Numbered from the stretch's first letter, positions 22,066 through 34,618 are shown. The stretch is DNA of 64,000 nucleotides from Phymatolithon calcareum (GCA_977006965.1 OZ345375.1:1178001-1242000); one strand, 5' to 3'. Made by a program: numbers and translations. Notes: generated by a model not told the origin, from the sequence alone.

Positions 22066-23087
22066 GTCTTTATGTCCGGCATAAGTCAAGCAGCATCATG
22101 ATCATCGCGCTATATGTGTATGACTTTCTGATTGCCGGAAACGATACTTCTGCAATTTCGTGGATCAAGGGGGAGCTGAACAAGCGACTCGAGATGAAGG
22201 ACCTTGGATAAGCTAGTGTTTTTCTTGGACTTGAAATTCGCCGGGATCGCACACTTCGAACTCTTCACCTCTCGCAGTCGTTCTCCGCTCAATCAGTCTT
22301 GGAACGATTCGGCATGGAGAACTCGAAAGCAGTACCAACCCCTATGGAGTCAAGCAACAAGAACACCGGAACCGAAGAAGTCGACATCACCTAGCTCGTC
22401 AATGAATAAGTTCCATACCGTCCAGCCACCGGGAGTCTCATGTACTTGATGGTTGGTACACGCCCAGACATCTCGGACTCGGTCGGAAAGCTGTCTTCGT
22501 TCTGCGAAAAGCCTCTGAAACGTCACTGGATGGGCGTGAAGCGTGTTCTGCGATATATTCCAGGTACTCGAGATCACGGAATTTTGTTCGGTGGAAGTGG
22601 GAGTTTGGTTCCAATCGGTTACACGGATGCGGATTGGGCGGGATGTGTTGAGACAAGACGGTCCACGTGTGGCTATGTGTTCCTTCTTGCAGGGGGAGCC
22701 ATAAGCTGGCGTTCAAAGAAGTAAACCATCGTCGCCACTTCAAAATGCGACGCGGAATACATCGCTTCGTGTGCCGCCGCCAAGGAATCTGTCTGCTTGT
22801 CAAGACTTATTGCCGATGTTCAAGGTCTCGAGAAGCCATCCGCCATGACTCTGTACACTGACAGTCAAAGTGCGGTCGCGACCGAGCGAAACGCGGCCAT
22901 CACTCAGAGGAACAAGCACATAGACATCTAAAATCACTATGTTCGTGATGTGGTTGCCACGGGCAAGATATCAAACAAGTATTGTAGTACTGAGTTGATG
23001 ATTGCGAATGCACTGACCAAACCACTCGATCGTGTCAAGACGGCCAAGGTCGCACATGACATGGGTATATGCGCGAGGAAGTCGTAG
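22066..23087 (+). pseudogene. RT-RNase H segment of element A-4
   Basis: It starts at LYVRHKSSSIMIIALYV, the second half of RT. YVDD is mutated (YVYDF). Stops occur near 22208, 22392, 22407, 22722 and 22929. RNase H reads YTDADWAGCVETRRSTCGYV and ends CARKS with TAG at 23085-23087. It is clearly dead and older than A-8 or A-9. Confidence 0.8.
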
Positions 23088-23108
23088 TGTCCGTCGATCA
23101 AGGGGGAG

Positions 23109-23533
23109 TGTTGAAAGTGTGATTGCTTGGAGCTCTAGTCGCAAACACACTTCAATATCAAGTATGATCTCAGTACACGTGTAGACGTGTCAAGTCGAAT
23201 GTCAAATGAAGAAGATTGGCAGTGACACGTGTAAAACTATGATAAGAGTATTATAATCATACTCCCCTCACTCAGTATATGATTCTTGACTTTTTCATGG
23301 TACACGTGTCATATGATATTATGACAAATTTGTTTCGGGTTAGTGTGTCTCCGTCGTCAATTAGGGTTTTCATCAAGTCTGGTTGTTTTCTACGGTCTAT
23401 ATAGTCTTGACCTGATGTCAGCCAAGTGAAGAAACCAAGGAACTCATTCACTCACAACTCATCTTCAACTCAACCAATTCACTCCAACCAAACTTTTTCC
23501 TTCACCTCATCTTATCCATAACCTCCAACAACA
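23109..23533 (+). repeat. 3' LTR of A-4
   Basis: It starts TGTTGAAAGTG after agggggag and ends cctccaacaaca, 425 bp with a short internal deletion around 23205. It is followed by CAGTG and leader sequence of the next plus element, which suggests A-4 inserted in the leader of A-5. Confidence 0.85.
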
Positions 23534-23640
23534 CAGTGGACTCCTTGAACGGATTTTCGACAAGAATATAAGACCCACACTCCCCCAAAATGGACAACTC
23601 GCAAGGACCGCTGAAGGTCGAGAAACTCAATGAGCCCAGT
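23534..23640 (+). pseudogene. Start of gag of A-5 (left half of a split element)
   Basis: The end of the leader (cagtggactccttgaacgg) leads to ATG at about 23590 and MDNSQGPLKVEKLNEPS. It is then cut by A-6. The gag frame resumes at 63679 as NFHAWKQKIQLVLSF. CCAGT (23636-23640) and CCAAT (63679-63683) are the probable target-site duplication of A-6. Confidence 0.8.
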
Positions 23641-24085
23641 TGTTGAAGAAGGTTAGGCAAGTGATGGGGAGAAAGAAGAAGTTTGGTTGAAGGAAAATGG
23701 TTCAGTAGAAGCTGAGATAGGTGAGAATGAGTTCCTTCGTTTATTGACTTGGCGGACCTCACGTCAAGACTATATAGACCTGAGAAGTCACTCAACTTGA
23801 TCAAGAAACCCTAATTAACAACGGAGACACACTAACCCTAAACAGATTTGTCATAATATCATATGACACGTGTAACATGAAAAAATGAAGAATCATCTCC
23901 TGAGTGAGTGGAGTATAATTATCATACTCTTATCATACTTTGGCACGTGTCACTGCTAATCTTCTTGATTCAAAGTTCTGAGACACTTTGACTTTCGAGT
24001 TGACACGTGTACACGTGTACCGAGATCATACCTTGATATTGAATTGTGTTTGCGACTAGAGCTCCAAGCGATCACACTTCCAACA
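23641..24085 (-). repeat. 3' LTR of A-6
   Basis: It runs TGTTGAAGAAGG...CCAACA on the plus strand, 445 bp. The complement of the polypurine tract (ctgccccttgatcgagg) follows at 24086-24102. Confidence 0.85.
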
Positions 24086-24107
24086 CTGCCCCTTGATCGA
24101 GGGACAC

Positions 24108-25103
24108 TACACCATTTGCCTGCATACTCCCATCTCTTCAGCGAGCTTGGCTGTCTTCATTCGATCGAGTGGCTTGGTTAGTGCATCAGCAACCATGGAC
24201 TCAGTATTGTAGTACTTAATCGAGATCTTTCCTGTTGCAACAACATCACGAACGTAGTGATATTGGATGTCAATATGCTTGTTGCGTTGAGTGATTTGCA
24301 GCGTTCCTCCCGGTTACGATTGCACTCTGACTCTCGGTATACAAAGTCATGACAGTGGGCTTCTGGAGACCTTGCATATCGGCGATATGTCTTGACAGCC
24401 AAACAGATTCCTTGGCGGCGGCACCGGAAGCGATGTACTCCGCTTCACATGTTGACGTGGCGACAATAGTTTGTTTCTTCGAAAGCCAGCTTATGGCTCC
24501 CCTGCAAGAAGGAAAACATAGCCACTTGTTGATCGCCTTGTCTCACGACATCCTGCCCAATCCGCGTTTGTGTACCCGATTGGCACCAAGCTCCCACTTG
24601 CACCGAACAGAATCCCACAGTCTCGAGTACCTGCAATGTACCGAAGAACGCGCTTAACACCCATCCAGTGACGTTTTAAGGGTTTCTCGCAAAACGAAGA
24701 AAGCTCGCCGACCGAGTCCGAGATGTCTGGACGAGTGCCGACCATCAAGTACATCAGGCTTCCGATAGCTGGACGATACGGAACTTCGTCCCCAAATGAC
24801 TCGGTGATATCCACTTCCTCGATTGCGGTGTTCTTGTTGCTTGACTCCATTGGGGTAGGTGCCGGTTTCGAGTTCTCCATGCCGAAGCGTTGCAAGACCG
24901 ACTGAGCGTAGACCGACTGCGAAATATGAGAAGGGTCCGGAGAGTATGATCCCGGCTAATCTCAAGCTCAAGGCACACACTTGCTTCATCAAGGTCCTTC
25001 ATCTCGAACCGCTTGTTCAGCTCCCCCTTGATCCACGAAATGGCAGAGGTGTCGTTTCCAGCAATCCGTAAGTCATCCACATACAGGGCGATGATCATGA
25101 TAC
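24108..25103 (-). pseudogene. A-6 pol: second half of RT and RNase H
   Basis: Minus-strand codons run from SIMIIALYVDDLRIAGNDTS to RNase H and end CRQMV with TAG at 24108-24110. Frameshifts occur near 24300, 24480, 24900 and 24960. The right end is GATAC at 25099-25103, the left target-site copy of A-7; the RT frame resumes at 27581. Confidence 0.85.
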
Positions 25104-25139
25104 TGTTGTTGGAGGTTAGGGATAAGATTAGGAGATTGG

Positions 25140-26555
25140 AGCACGATGACCTTTGCCGGCAAGACAACCATTACATAGATGTGCGGACTGTGAGTTGGGA
25201 GCAATCTTTACACCTTTCACCACCCCATGGTTTACCATTCCGGTAATTCCAGTGTGGTCAACATGCGCAAGTCGTTCATGCCAGAGCTGTAGGCTCGCGA
25301 AACAGGAAACTTCGTTACGTTTAATTCTATCTGCAAGGTCTAGAGAGTAGAGACTTTTGCGTAGAGTATCTGTTGAGATCGTGTCATTATGAGCTTTAAC
25401 ATAGCAACGGCTGTACTTGAACGTTATACCATATCCGTACTCATCCATTTTTGAGACAGACAATAGAGAGTATCCGAAGTCGGGTATGTGCATAACGTCC
25501 TTGAGCTTTCGTTTTAACGATTTGCCGTTAACGTTAAGCGTAATGATGACATCACCTTTTCCAGCGATTGTGGCCTGTGCTTTGGTTCCCATTTCGACGG
25601 TTGAAGACATTTTTGTGTATGAGCAGAAGATTGAACGATCGATCGTCATATGCGATGTACTACCAGAGTCAATGATCCATGACTTTGACTTCTCGGAAAT
25701 ATCAGAATCGCGCACCTTGAAGATCAGGCATACAAAGTCGGAATCGGACATAACTCGAACATGTTCCGATTCATCGGTCAGGAATGCAGCTGGTTTCGTT
25801 TGCTTTCCATTCCGATTTTTGTATCCTTCAGGAGCAAGGTGTGGAAACTTGGTCCAACATTTCGCACTTCTATGTCCAGATCGATGACAATGTTCACAGT
25901 AGTCACGAATTCGTTCTCCATCGCGTCTGGCAGTGAAAAGTGCAGCAGTCTCAGCTTTGACGGTTGATGCTTCGACACGCATTGACATGCGTTGTTCTTC
26001 CTGGAGTAGTCGACTATTCACAAATTCAAGTGAGAATGATTCGTCTTCATTGCCGAGAGCATCAAGTGCACTTATCAAGCTGTCGTAGAGTTCGGGAAGT
26101 CCGTTCAATACAGCCATGGCCATTTCTTTATCGTCAATATCGACACCCATTGACTTGAGGGTGGATGCGAGTTGGCGAATACGGTTCGTATAGGGCAGTA
26201 TTTTCTCGTCCTCGAGCATAGTGGCAGTGTAGAACTTGCGTCTAGGGGCCAGTTTGTTCAAAAGAGTGTGTCGTTCGAAGATATTGAGAATCGACGTCCA
26301 CATCTCTTTGGCCGTTTCGACATCCTGCACATGCTCGAGATGTTCGTCTGAAAGCGAGAGACCGATGATAGCCTTTGCTTTATTGTCATTACGACACCAG
26401 AGCTTGAAATCTTCGGAATCTCGTGCCGGTGGATCGTCCTCTATGAACTCGTCAAGTTCGCGGAATGATAGTACTAGCTGAATTTTCTGTTTCCAAGCAT
26501 GGAAATTGGTCTCATTTAACTTTTCGACCTTCAGCGTTCCCTGGGAGTTGTCCAT
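25140..26555 (-). pseudogene. A-7 truncated gag-protease frame
   Basis: The frame is open from MDNSQGTLKVEKLNETNFHA through the UBN2-type gag domain, CEHCHRSGHRSAKC, the DSG protease and the HHCC zinc region to about GHRAPIS, where it runs into the LTR remnant. About 470 residues survive. A gag-protease product without integrase or RT is conceivable if the 5' LTR is transcribed; this is inference only. Confidence 0.8.
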
Positions 26556-27136
26556 TTTTCGGAGTGGGGGTCTTCTATCCTTGTCGAAAATCCGTTCGGG
26601 GAGTCCACTGCGAGTCGACACAAGGTCAACTATCAAGGCAATCTATCCCTTATAAGAAATTCCTTCGAGTCGGAGTGACCCGGTCCTTGATCGGGGGATG
26701 GCACAATGGCCGTATACCTCTTGTGGCGTTTTGGTACACCTGAACCTGCAGTCGGCAACACGCACTGCAAGACGCTTTGTGGTATCCTGAGGTGGGCCCG
26801 ACAAGAAAACCGAGGGTAATCAAGCAAGGAGACACAACAGAAACCCTTGTGGTGTTTTGGTACACCTGAACCTGCAGCCGGCAACGCGCACTGCAAGACG
26901 CTATAACACTTTCTGAACGGGCCTCACTCAAAGACCAGAGGTAATTGTGCAAGGAACCGAACAGGAAGCTCGTGAACAATGACAGACAAGTCCCTCGGAG
27001 CGGGCCTTGCGAGAAAACCAGAGGTAATCAAGCAAGGATGCGCAACCAGGAGAAGATCGGGGGCGAAGTATGAGCCCCGGAGACGACGATGATGAGGGAG
27101 CGCGGTGGTGATCAAGCGCTGACTGGGCCCTTAACC

Positions 27137-27580
27137 TGTTGTTGGAGGTTAGAGATAAGATTAGGAGATTGGAAAAGTTTGGTTGGTGAAGATTGGTGAA
27201 GGAGAAGTGGAGTTAGGTGAGAATGAGTTCCTTGGTTTATTCACTTGGCGGACCTCAGGTCAAGACTATATAGACCAGAGAACACAACCAGAGTTGATCA
27301 AAACCCTAACTGACGACGGAGACACACTAACCCTAAACAATTTGTCATACTATCACATGACACGTGTAACAGGAAAAAAATCAAGAATCATCTACTGAGT
27401 GAGGGGAGTATGATTATCATACTCTTATCATACTTTGACACGTGTCACTGCCAATCGTCTTGATTCAAAGTTCTGAGGCACTTTGACATTCGACTTGACA
27501 CGTGTACACGTGTACCGAGATCATACCTTGATATTGAAGTGTGTTTGCGACTAGAGCTCCAAGCAATCACACTTCCAACA
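27137..27580 (-). repeat. 5' LTR of A-7
   Basis: It starts TGTTGTTGGAGG next to the primer site and ends CCAACA at 27580, 444 bp, followed by the GATAC duplication. It carries the A-specific CACGTG motifs and tatata. Confidence 0.9.
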
Positions 27581-27585
27581 GATAC

Positions 27586-27902
27586 TGTTTTACTTGTGCC
27601 GGACGTACAGACAAGGATCGTAGGGACTGCTTGAAGAGCCGAGCTTGTCGATGAGGAACTTGTCGATCTCGGCATTCCATTGGCGCGGGGCTCGCTTCAG
27701 GCCGTATAGTGCCTTCAAGATCATGCAAACAAGGTTGGGACGCTTGGGATTTCGAAATCCGGCCGGAACTTCCATGTAGATGTCTTCGTCAAGGTCACCA
27801 AGCAGGAACACTGTCACAGCATCCATTTCCTGGAGTTCCAGATCATGGACGGCAACCGTTGGAAGTAGGATACGAATCGAGGTAAATTTCGCCACTCGGG
27901 CA
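27586..27902 (-). pseudogene. A-6 pol: first half of RT
   Basis: Minus codons KFTSIRILLPTVAVHDLELQ, then GDLDEDIYMEVPAGFRNPKR and ALYGLKRAPRQWNAEIDKF to CLYVRHK. Open but diverged. It connects to 25103 on one side, and to 28383 across the D solo LTR on the other. Confidence 0.85.
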
Positions 27903-28377
27903 TGTTGGGAGTATGACTGCTTAGAGCATTAGTCGCATCACATTTCATTTGTGGATGTTTGATCTCGGCACACGTGTACACGTGTCAACAAGTCTTACAG
28001 CTGTGTTTGGAGACGCTCAGAGAAGAATTTTGCTCTGGACATGTGTACAGATGTGATTGGCCGATACGAATCATACCATCGTCCTCAGCATCGAACATGA
28101 TGAGTTTTGGTATATTGGACGTGTATGGAAATATGATAAAGTTATGATAGATTTGTTTAGGGTTACTTGGTCTCCGTCGCCTAGCAAGGGCCTATAATTA
28201 GATCTAGCATATATAACTAGTCAGGATCTAATATTCAGGACTATATAGCCAGGTTCTGAGGTCGAGCAAGGCAATAAACCAAGGAACTCATTCACCAACA
28301 ACTCAGCAACCACTCAACCAATTCATCACAACCAAACCATTCCATCATCCTTATCGCATCCCTAACGTCCAACAACA
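27903..28377 (+). repeat. Solo LTR of family D, TSD GGGCA
   Basis: It starts TGTTGGGAGTATGAC and ends ccaacaaca, 475 bp, flanked by GGGCA at 27898-27902 and 28378-28382. Its 3' half (tttgtttagggtta, gatctagcat, ctatatagccagg) resembles the family C LTR more than A, but the 5' half differs from both. No internal region of this family is in the window. Confidence 0.9.
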
Positions 28378-28382
28378 GGGCA

Positions 28383-28487
28383 TACATTTCATCGTAGTCC
28401 ACCCCATGCACCTGTCGGAACCGCTTTGCCACAATTCGCACTTTTGGGCCTCTATCCTTGACCTTGAAGACATACTTGCACGGTAGC
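28383..28487 (-). pseudogene. A-6 pol: start of RT
   Basis: Minus codons LPCKYVFKVKDRGPKVRIVA, then RFRQVHGVDYDEMYA, broken by the D LTR at one end and element B at the other (GTAGC at 28483-28487). Confidence 0.85.
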
Positions 28488-28909
28488 TAATGATGAGGTT
28501 AGAAGTTTTTGGTCTTCCGTTTATTCTCGTACGGCGGACGACGGTGGCTGATATAGCCTCCAGCAATTTGACTCCAGCAAACCTGCCACGTGACAGGTTT
28601 CATCAAATCTAGTTATGATACTACAAAGCGGCCGGCGCTTATGGGCCCCTTGCCACGTGGCACATTTGATCAAATCTTCTTATGATAACGAAACTATGGT
28701 CTCAATCTGCTCGCATGCGTATGACACTTCCGTATGATGTAGCGTACACCATTACTGTACACAATAAGAGTCGCGACGTGCATCCGTGATCCGCGAGCAA
28801 GGTAAAATCGCGGCAACTGCATCGAGCGACTTAATGTAGATCGAAGAACAAAGCTCAAACATTGTCGGGTACATTCCGAAGACCGTAGTCACATAGACGC
28901 ACATCAACA
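28488..28909 (-). repeat. 3' LTR of B
   Basis: In element orientation it begins TGTTGATGTGCG and ends CATCATTA, giving TG...TA ends instead of TG...CA. The boundary is fixed by the GTAGC duplication. Confidence 0.8.
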
Positions 28910-29122
28910 CTCCTCCTCTGCTGAATTACCTACGCCGATTCGCGAAACAATGTTTCCGAGTAGAGTTTTTCCGAGAGGCTTCGTGAGAAAGTCGGCATCA
29001 TTCTCCTCCGTAGGAACATATACAACATGAAGTGTCCCATCATTGACCAAATCCCAGGTGAAATGAATGCGAACATCTATGTGTTTCGCACGACCCGACG
29101 GGTAGCGCTCACCAGTGGCCAG
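28910..29122 (-). pseudogene. B pol C-terminus (RNase H end) and polypurine tract
   Basis: Minus codons LATGERYPSGRAKHIDVRIH, then FTWDLVNDGTLHVVYVPTEE and NDADFLTKPLGKTLLGNIVS, ending GNSAEEEC. The stop TGA falls inside the LTR (TGTTGA at its start). The purine run gcagaggaggag at 28910-28921 is the likely plus-strand primer. The frame resumes beyond A-8 at 34618. Confidence 0.85.
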
Positions 29123-29568
29123 TGTTGTTGGAGGTTAAGGATGAGATGAGGTGAAGGAAAAAGTTTAGTTGGAGTGAATTGGTTGCGTAGAAGATGAGTT
29201 GTGAGTGAATGAGTTCCTTAGTTTATTCACTTGGCGGTCCTCAGGTCAAGACTATATAGACCAGAGAACACAACCAGACTTGATCAAAACCCTAACTGAC
29301 GACGGAGACACACTAACCCTAAACAAATTTGTCATACTATCATATGACACGTGTAACAGGAAAAAAAATCAAGAATCATCTACTGAGTGAGGGGAGTATG
29401 ATTATCATACTCTTATCACACTTTGACACGTGTCACTGCCAATCTTCTTGATTCAAAGTTCTGAGACACTTTGACATTCGACTTGACACGTGTACACGTG
29501 TACCGAGATCATACCTTGATATTGAAGTGTGTTTGCGATTAGAGCTCCAAGCAATCACACTTCCAACA
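29123..29568 (-). repeat. 3' LTR of A-8
   Basis: It starts TGTTGTTGGAGG and ends CCAACA, 446 bp. The polypurine tract complement ctcccccttgatcgagg follows at 29569-29585. Confidence 0.9.
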
Positions 29569-29589
29569 CTCCCCCTTGATCGAGGCACA

Positions 29590-32500
29590 CTACGACCTCC
29601 TCGCGCATATTCCCATGTCTTGTGCGAACTTGGCCGTCTTGACACGATCGAGTGGCTTGGTGAGTGCATCCGCAATCATCAACTCAGTACTACAATACTT
29701 GATTGATATCTTGCCCGTGGCAACCACATCACGAACATAGTGATATTGGATGTCTATGTGCTTGTTCCTCTGAGTGATAGCCGCGTTTCGCCCGGTCGCG
29801 ATCGCACTTTGACTGTCAGTGTACAGAGTCATGGCGGATGGCTTCTCGAGACCTTGAACATCGGCAATGAGTCTTGACAACCAGACAGATTCCTTGGCGG
29901 CGGCACACGAAGCGATGTATTCCGCTTCGCATGTTGAAGTGGCGACGATGGTTTGCTTCTTTGAGCGCCAGCTTATGGCTCCCCCTGCAAGAAGGAACAC
30001 ATAGCCACTCGTGGACCGTCTTGTCTCAACACATCCCGCCCAATCCGCATCCGTGTAACCGATTGGAACCAAACTCCCACTTCCACCGAACAAAATTCCG
30101 TGATCTCGAGTACCCGCAATATATCGCAGAACACGCTTCACGCCCATCCAGTGACGTTTCAGAGGCTTTTCGCAGAACGAAGACATCTTTCCGACCGAGT
30201 CCGAGATGTCTGGGCGTGTACCAACCATCAAGTACATGAGACTTCCGATGGCTGGACGGTATGGAACTTGTTCATCGACGAGCTGGGTGATGTCGACTTC
30301 TTCGGTTCCGGTGTTCTTGTTGCTTGACTCCATAGGGGTTGGTGCTGGTTTCGAGTTCTCCATCCCGAAACGTTCCAACACGGACTGAGCGTAGACCGAC
30401 TGCGAGAGGTGAAGAGTTCGAAGTGTGCGATCTCGGCGAATTTCAAGTCCAAGACAAACACTAGCTTCTCCAAGGTCCTTCATCTCGAATCGCTTGTTCA
30501 GCTCCCCCTTGATCCACGAAATAGCAGAAGTATCGTTTCCGGCAATCAGCAAGTCATCCACATATAGCGCGATGATCATAATGCTGCTTGACTTATGCCG
30601 GACATAAAGACAAGGATCATTGGGACTACTTGAGAAGCCGAGCTCGTCGATGAGGAACTTGTCGATTTTGGCATGCCACTGTCGCGGTGCTTGCTTCAGG
30701 CCGTATAGTGCCTTCAAGAGCTTGCAAACAAGGTCAGGACGCTTGGGATCACGAAATCCAGACGGAACCTCCATGTAGATGTCTTCGTCAAGGTCACCAT
30801 GCAAGAAAGCCGTAACAACATCCATTTGGTATAGTTCCAAATCATGGACAGCAACGGTTGCAAGCAGGATACGAATCGAGGTGAACTTTACGACTGGGGC
30901 ATACGTTTCACCGTAGTCCACCCCATGCACCTGTCGGAACCCTTTCGCAACAATGCGAACTTTAGGGCCTGTATCCTTGACCTTGAAGACATACTTGCAC
31001 GGTAGAACGTTCATGCCAGGCTTGCGAGTGACCAACTTCCAAGTGTTGTTGCGGGTTAGTGACGAGTGTTCATTCTCAATGCCCGGAGACCAGAACTCGA
31101 CATTTTTAATTGAAGTCGCTTCCTTGAAGGTCTGAGGCACTTGATGAGAAGACAAACCGGTTTCAGATGCAAGGTTGACGGACTCGAAGGCAAGCATAGC
31201 AGTATGCGAGGGAGCGTTCCAGAAGTCAGTGGGTGGTTTTGAGACCCGAGCTGACCTACGCAGAATGGGTTTGGCGATCATCGGAGATGTTTCGTCAGAA
31301 CCAGATGGAGATATAGGTTGTTCTCCACCATCTGCTTGCTCACCTTCGTCAATGTCCTTCTCGATGCTCTTATCATCTACATCCAAAATGACCTTACCTT
31401 CAACCGTATCATCACTCAGTTTGATCTGAGGAGTTTCAAGTGATACATTGGTTTCGGTCTCATCGAATCCGAATTCCGATTCATTGAACGTCACGTCCCT
31501 TGACACAATCACTTTCCGCAAGTCCGCATCCCACAGCTTATACCCTTTTGATGCCAACGAGTATCCCAGCATAACCGCCTCACGAGTACGACTGTCGAGT
31601 TTCTTCACTTTCTTCTTCGGAATCACGTACCAACACTTGGCGCCAAATACGCGCAAGTGTCCCAAATCTGGAGGGGCACCCATCCATATGTGATGGGGGG
31701 TCGTGTTCGAAGGAAGTCCTCGTGACGTAACTCGGTTGCGCACATACACAGCAGTTGCCAACGCTTCAGCCCAGAACTTCTTCTCGATGCCCCTGTGATG
31801 GAGCATCGAGCGCACTAAGTTGAGAAGTGTGCGGTTCATGCGTTCAGCCACCCCATTTTGCTGTGGGGTGTAAGCGACTGTGAGCTGTTGATGGATGCCG
31901 TGTTCCGCAAGATATGCCTTGAACTCGTTTGAAAGGTACTCGCCTCCATTGTCTGTCCTAATTGCTTTGAGCTTTGGTGCTTTCGAGAAGTCCTGTATGT
32001 TCAAGTGCTTAAGCTTTCTACCTGTATGGGTTTCAGCGTACTTGTGAAACTTCCGAAAACACTCAAAGCTCTCCGATTTCTTTCGCATTGTGAATACCGT
32101 GGTCCACTTGGAGTGATCATCGATGAATGTGATGAAGTACTGTGATCCTCCAAGGGACGGAATGTCGATAGGACCAAGAACGTCTGAATGTACGAGATCG
32201 AGAACAGCGGTGGAGCGAGAACTTCTGGACTTTGGAATTGGAGCACGATGACCTTTGCCGGCAAGACAACCATTACATGGATGTGCGGACTGTGAGTTGG
32301 GAGCAATCTTTACACCTTTCACCACCCCATGGTTTACCATTCCGGTAATTCCAGTGTGGTCAACATGCGCAAGTCGTTCATGCCAGAGCTGTAGGCTCGC
32401 GAAACAGGAAACTTCGTTAAGTTTAATTCCATCTGCAAGGTCTAGAGAGTAGAGACTTTTGCGTAGAGTACCTGTTGCGATCGTGTCATGATGAGCTTTA

Positions 32501-33657
32501 ACATAGCAACGGCTGTTCTTGAACGTTATACCATATCCGTACTCATCCATTTTTGAGACAGACAATAGAGAGTATCCGAAGTCGGGTATGTGCATAACGT
32601 CCTTGAGCTTTCGTTTTAACGATTTGCCGTTAACGTTAAGCGTAATGATGACATCACCTTTTCCAGCGATTGTGGCCTGTGCTTTGGTTCCCATTTCGAC
32701 GGTTGAAGACATTTTTGTGTATGAGCAGAAGATTGAACGATCGAACGTCATATGCGATGTACTACCAGAGACAATAATCCATGACTTTGACTTCTCGGAA
32801 ATATCAGAATCGCGCACCTTGACCATCAGGCATACAAAGTCGGAATCGGACATAACTCGAACATGTTCAGATTCATCGGTCAGGAATGCAGCTGGTTTCG
32901 TTTGCTTTCCATTCCGATTTTTGTATCCTTCAGGAGCAAGGTGTGGAAACTTGGTCCAACATTTCACACTTCTATGTCCAGATCGATGACAATGTTCACA
33001 GTAGTCACGAATTCGTTCTCCATCGCGTCTGGCAGTGAAAAGTGCAGCAGTCTCAGCTTTGACGGTTGATGCTTCGACACGCATTGACATGCGTTGTTCT
33101 TCCTAGAGTAGTCGACTCTTCACAAATTCAAGTGAGAATGATTCGTCTTCATTGCCGAGAGCATCAAGTGCACTTATCAAGCTGTCGTAGCGTTCAGGAA
33201 GTCCGTTCAATACAGCCATGGCCATTTCTTTATCGTCAATATCGACACCCATTGACTTGAGGGTGGATGCGAGTTGGCGAATGCGGTTCGTATAGGGCAG
33301 TATTTTCTCGTCCTCGAGCATAGTGGCAGTGTAGAACTTGCGTCTAGGGGCCAGTTTGTTCAAAAGAGTGTGTCGTTCGAAGATATTGAGAATCGACGTC
33401 CACATCTCTTTGGCCGTTTCGACATCCTGCACATGCTCGAGATGTTCGTCTGAAAGCGAGAGACCGATAATAGCCTTTGCTTTATTGTCATTACGACGCC
33501 AGAGCTTGAAATCTTCGGAATCTCGTGCCGGTGGATCGTCCTCTATGAACTCGTCGAGTTCGCGGAATGATAGTACTAGCTGAATTTTCTGTTTCCAAGC
33601 GTGGAAATTGGTCTCATTTAACTTTTCGACCTTCAGCGTTCCCTGGGAGTTGTCCAT
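29590..33657 (-). pseudogene. A-8 gag-pol with one nonsense codon and a protease active-site change
   Basis: It has the same 4068-nt length as the intact copies. Gln185 (CAG) is TAG at 33103-33105, just after the gag domain. The protease DSG at residue 296 reads VSG, removing the catalytic Asp. The rest is open: knuckle 220-233, integrase D492, D569, E605, RT YVDD 1032-1035, RNase H DAD 1203-1205, ending CARRS. It could only move with proteins supplied by another copy. Confidence 0.9.
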
Positions 33658-34153
33658 TTTTCGGAGTGGGTGTCTTCTATTCTTGTCGAAAATCCGTTTG
33701 GGGAGTCCACTGCGAGTCGACACAAGGTCAACTATCAAGGCAATCTATCCCTTATAAGAAATTCCTTCGAGTCGGAATGACCCGGACCTTGATCGGGGGA
33801 TGGCTCGATGGCCGTTTACCTCTTGTGGCGTTTTGGTACACCTGAACCTGCAGTCGGCAACACGCACTGCAAGACGTTTTGTGGTATCCTGGAACGGGCC
33901 TAGTAAGAATCAAAGATTTTTAACAAGGATACGCAACAGGAAAACCCTTGTGGTGTTTTGGTACACTTGAACCTGCAGCCGGCAACGCGCACTGCAAGAC
34001 GCTTAGTGATCCCCTGAAGCGGGCCGAGCAAGAATCAACGATTCTTGACAAGGATACGCAAGCAGAAAGATCAGTCAGAGACAGATCGGGGGCGAAGGAG
34101 AACCCCGGAGATGATGACGATGATGATGAAACGCGGTGGTTGAGGTGCGTTGA

Positions 34154-34167
34154 CTGGGCCCATAACC
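34154..34167 (-). other. Primer-binding site of A-8
   Basis: CTGGGCCCATAACC on the plus strand abuts the 5' LTR. Identical sites sit at 45384-45397 (A-9), 52091-52104 (A-11), 39203-39216 (B) and 63248-63261 (A-6). Confidence 0.85.
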
Positions 34168-34613
34168 TGTTGTTGGAGGTTAAGGATGAGATGAGGTGAA
34201 GGAAAAAGTTTAGTTGGAGTGAATTGGTTGCGTAGAAGATGAGTTGTGAGTGAATGAGTTCCTTGGTTTATTCACTTGGCGGACCTCAGGTCAAGACTAT
34301 ATAGACCAGAGAACACAACCAGACTTGATCAAAACCCTAACTGACGACGGAGACACACTAACCCTAAACAAATTTGTCATACTATCATATGACACGTGTA
34401 ACAGGAAAAAAAATCAAGAATCATCTACTGAGTGAGGGGAGTATGATTATCATACTCTTATCATACTTTGACACGTGTCACTGCCAATCTTCTTGATTCA
34501 AAGTTCTGAGACACTTTGACATTCGACTTGACACGTGTACACGTGTACCGAGATCATACCTTGATATTGAAGTGTGTTTGCGACTAGAGCTCCAAGCAAT
34601 CACACTTCCAACA
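34168..34613 (-). repeat. 5' LTR of A-8
   Basis: It is 446 bp with the same ends as the 3' LTR. The GCCAG target duplication follows at 34614-34618. Confidence 0.9.
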
Positions 34614-34618
34614 GCCAG

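Larger units (their letters stand above)
25104..27580 (-). mobile_element. Copia family A element A-7, internally deleted, TSD GATAC
   Basis: GATAC occurs at 25099-25103 and 27581-27585, inside A-6 RT. The 5' LTR is 27137-27580, the primer site 27123-27136 (one mismatch), leader, then gag to the start of integrase (26555 down to 25140). Everything from integrase core to nearly all of the 3' LTR is deleted: only the last 36 bp of that LTR remain (25104-25139). The junction carries a 6-base microhomology, ATTGGA. Confidence 0.85.
29123..34613 (-). mobile_element. Copia family A element A-8, full length, TSD GCCAG
   Basis: It is 5491 bp, inserted in B RNase H with GCCAG at 29118-29122 and 34614-34618. 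LTRs 29123-29568 and 34168-34613 (446 bp each) differ at four sites by my count. Primer site, leader, gag-pol and polypurine tract are all present. Two coding defects make it non-autonomous. Confidence 0.9.

Noticed and set aside
32519-32989. 156-codon plus frame, repeated at 25417, 43750, 46171 and 50456
   Set aside because: It is exactly antisense to the gag-protease region of family A and repeats only because the element repeats.
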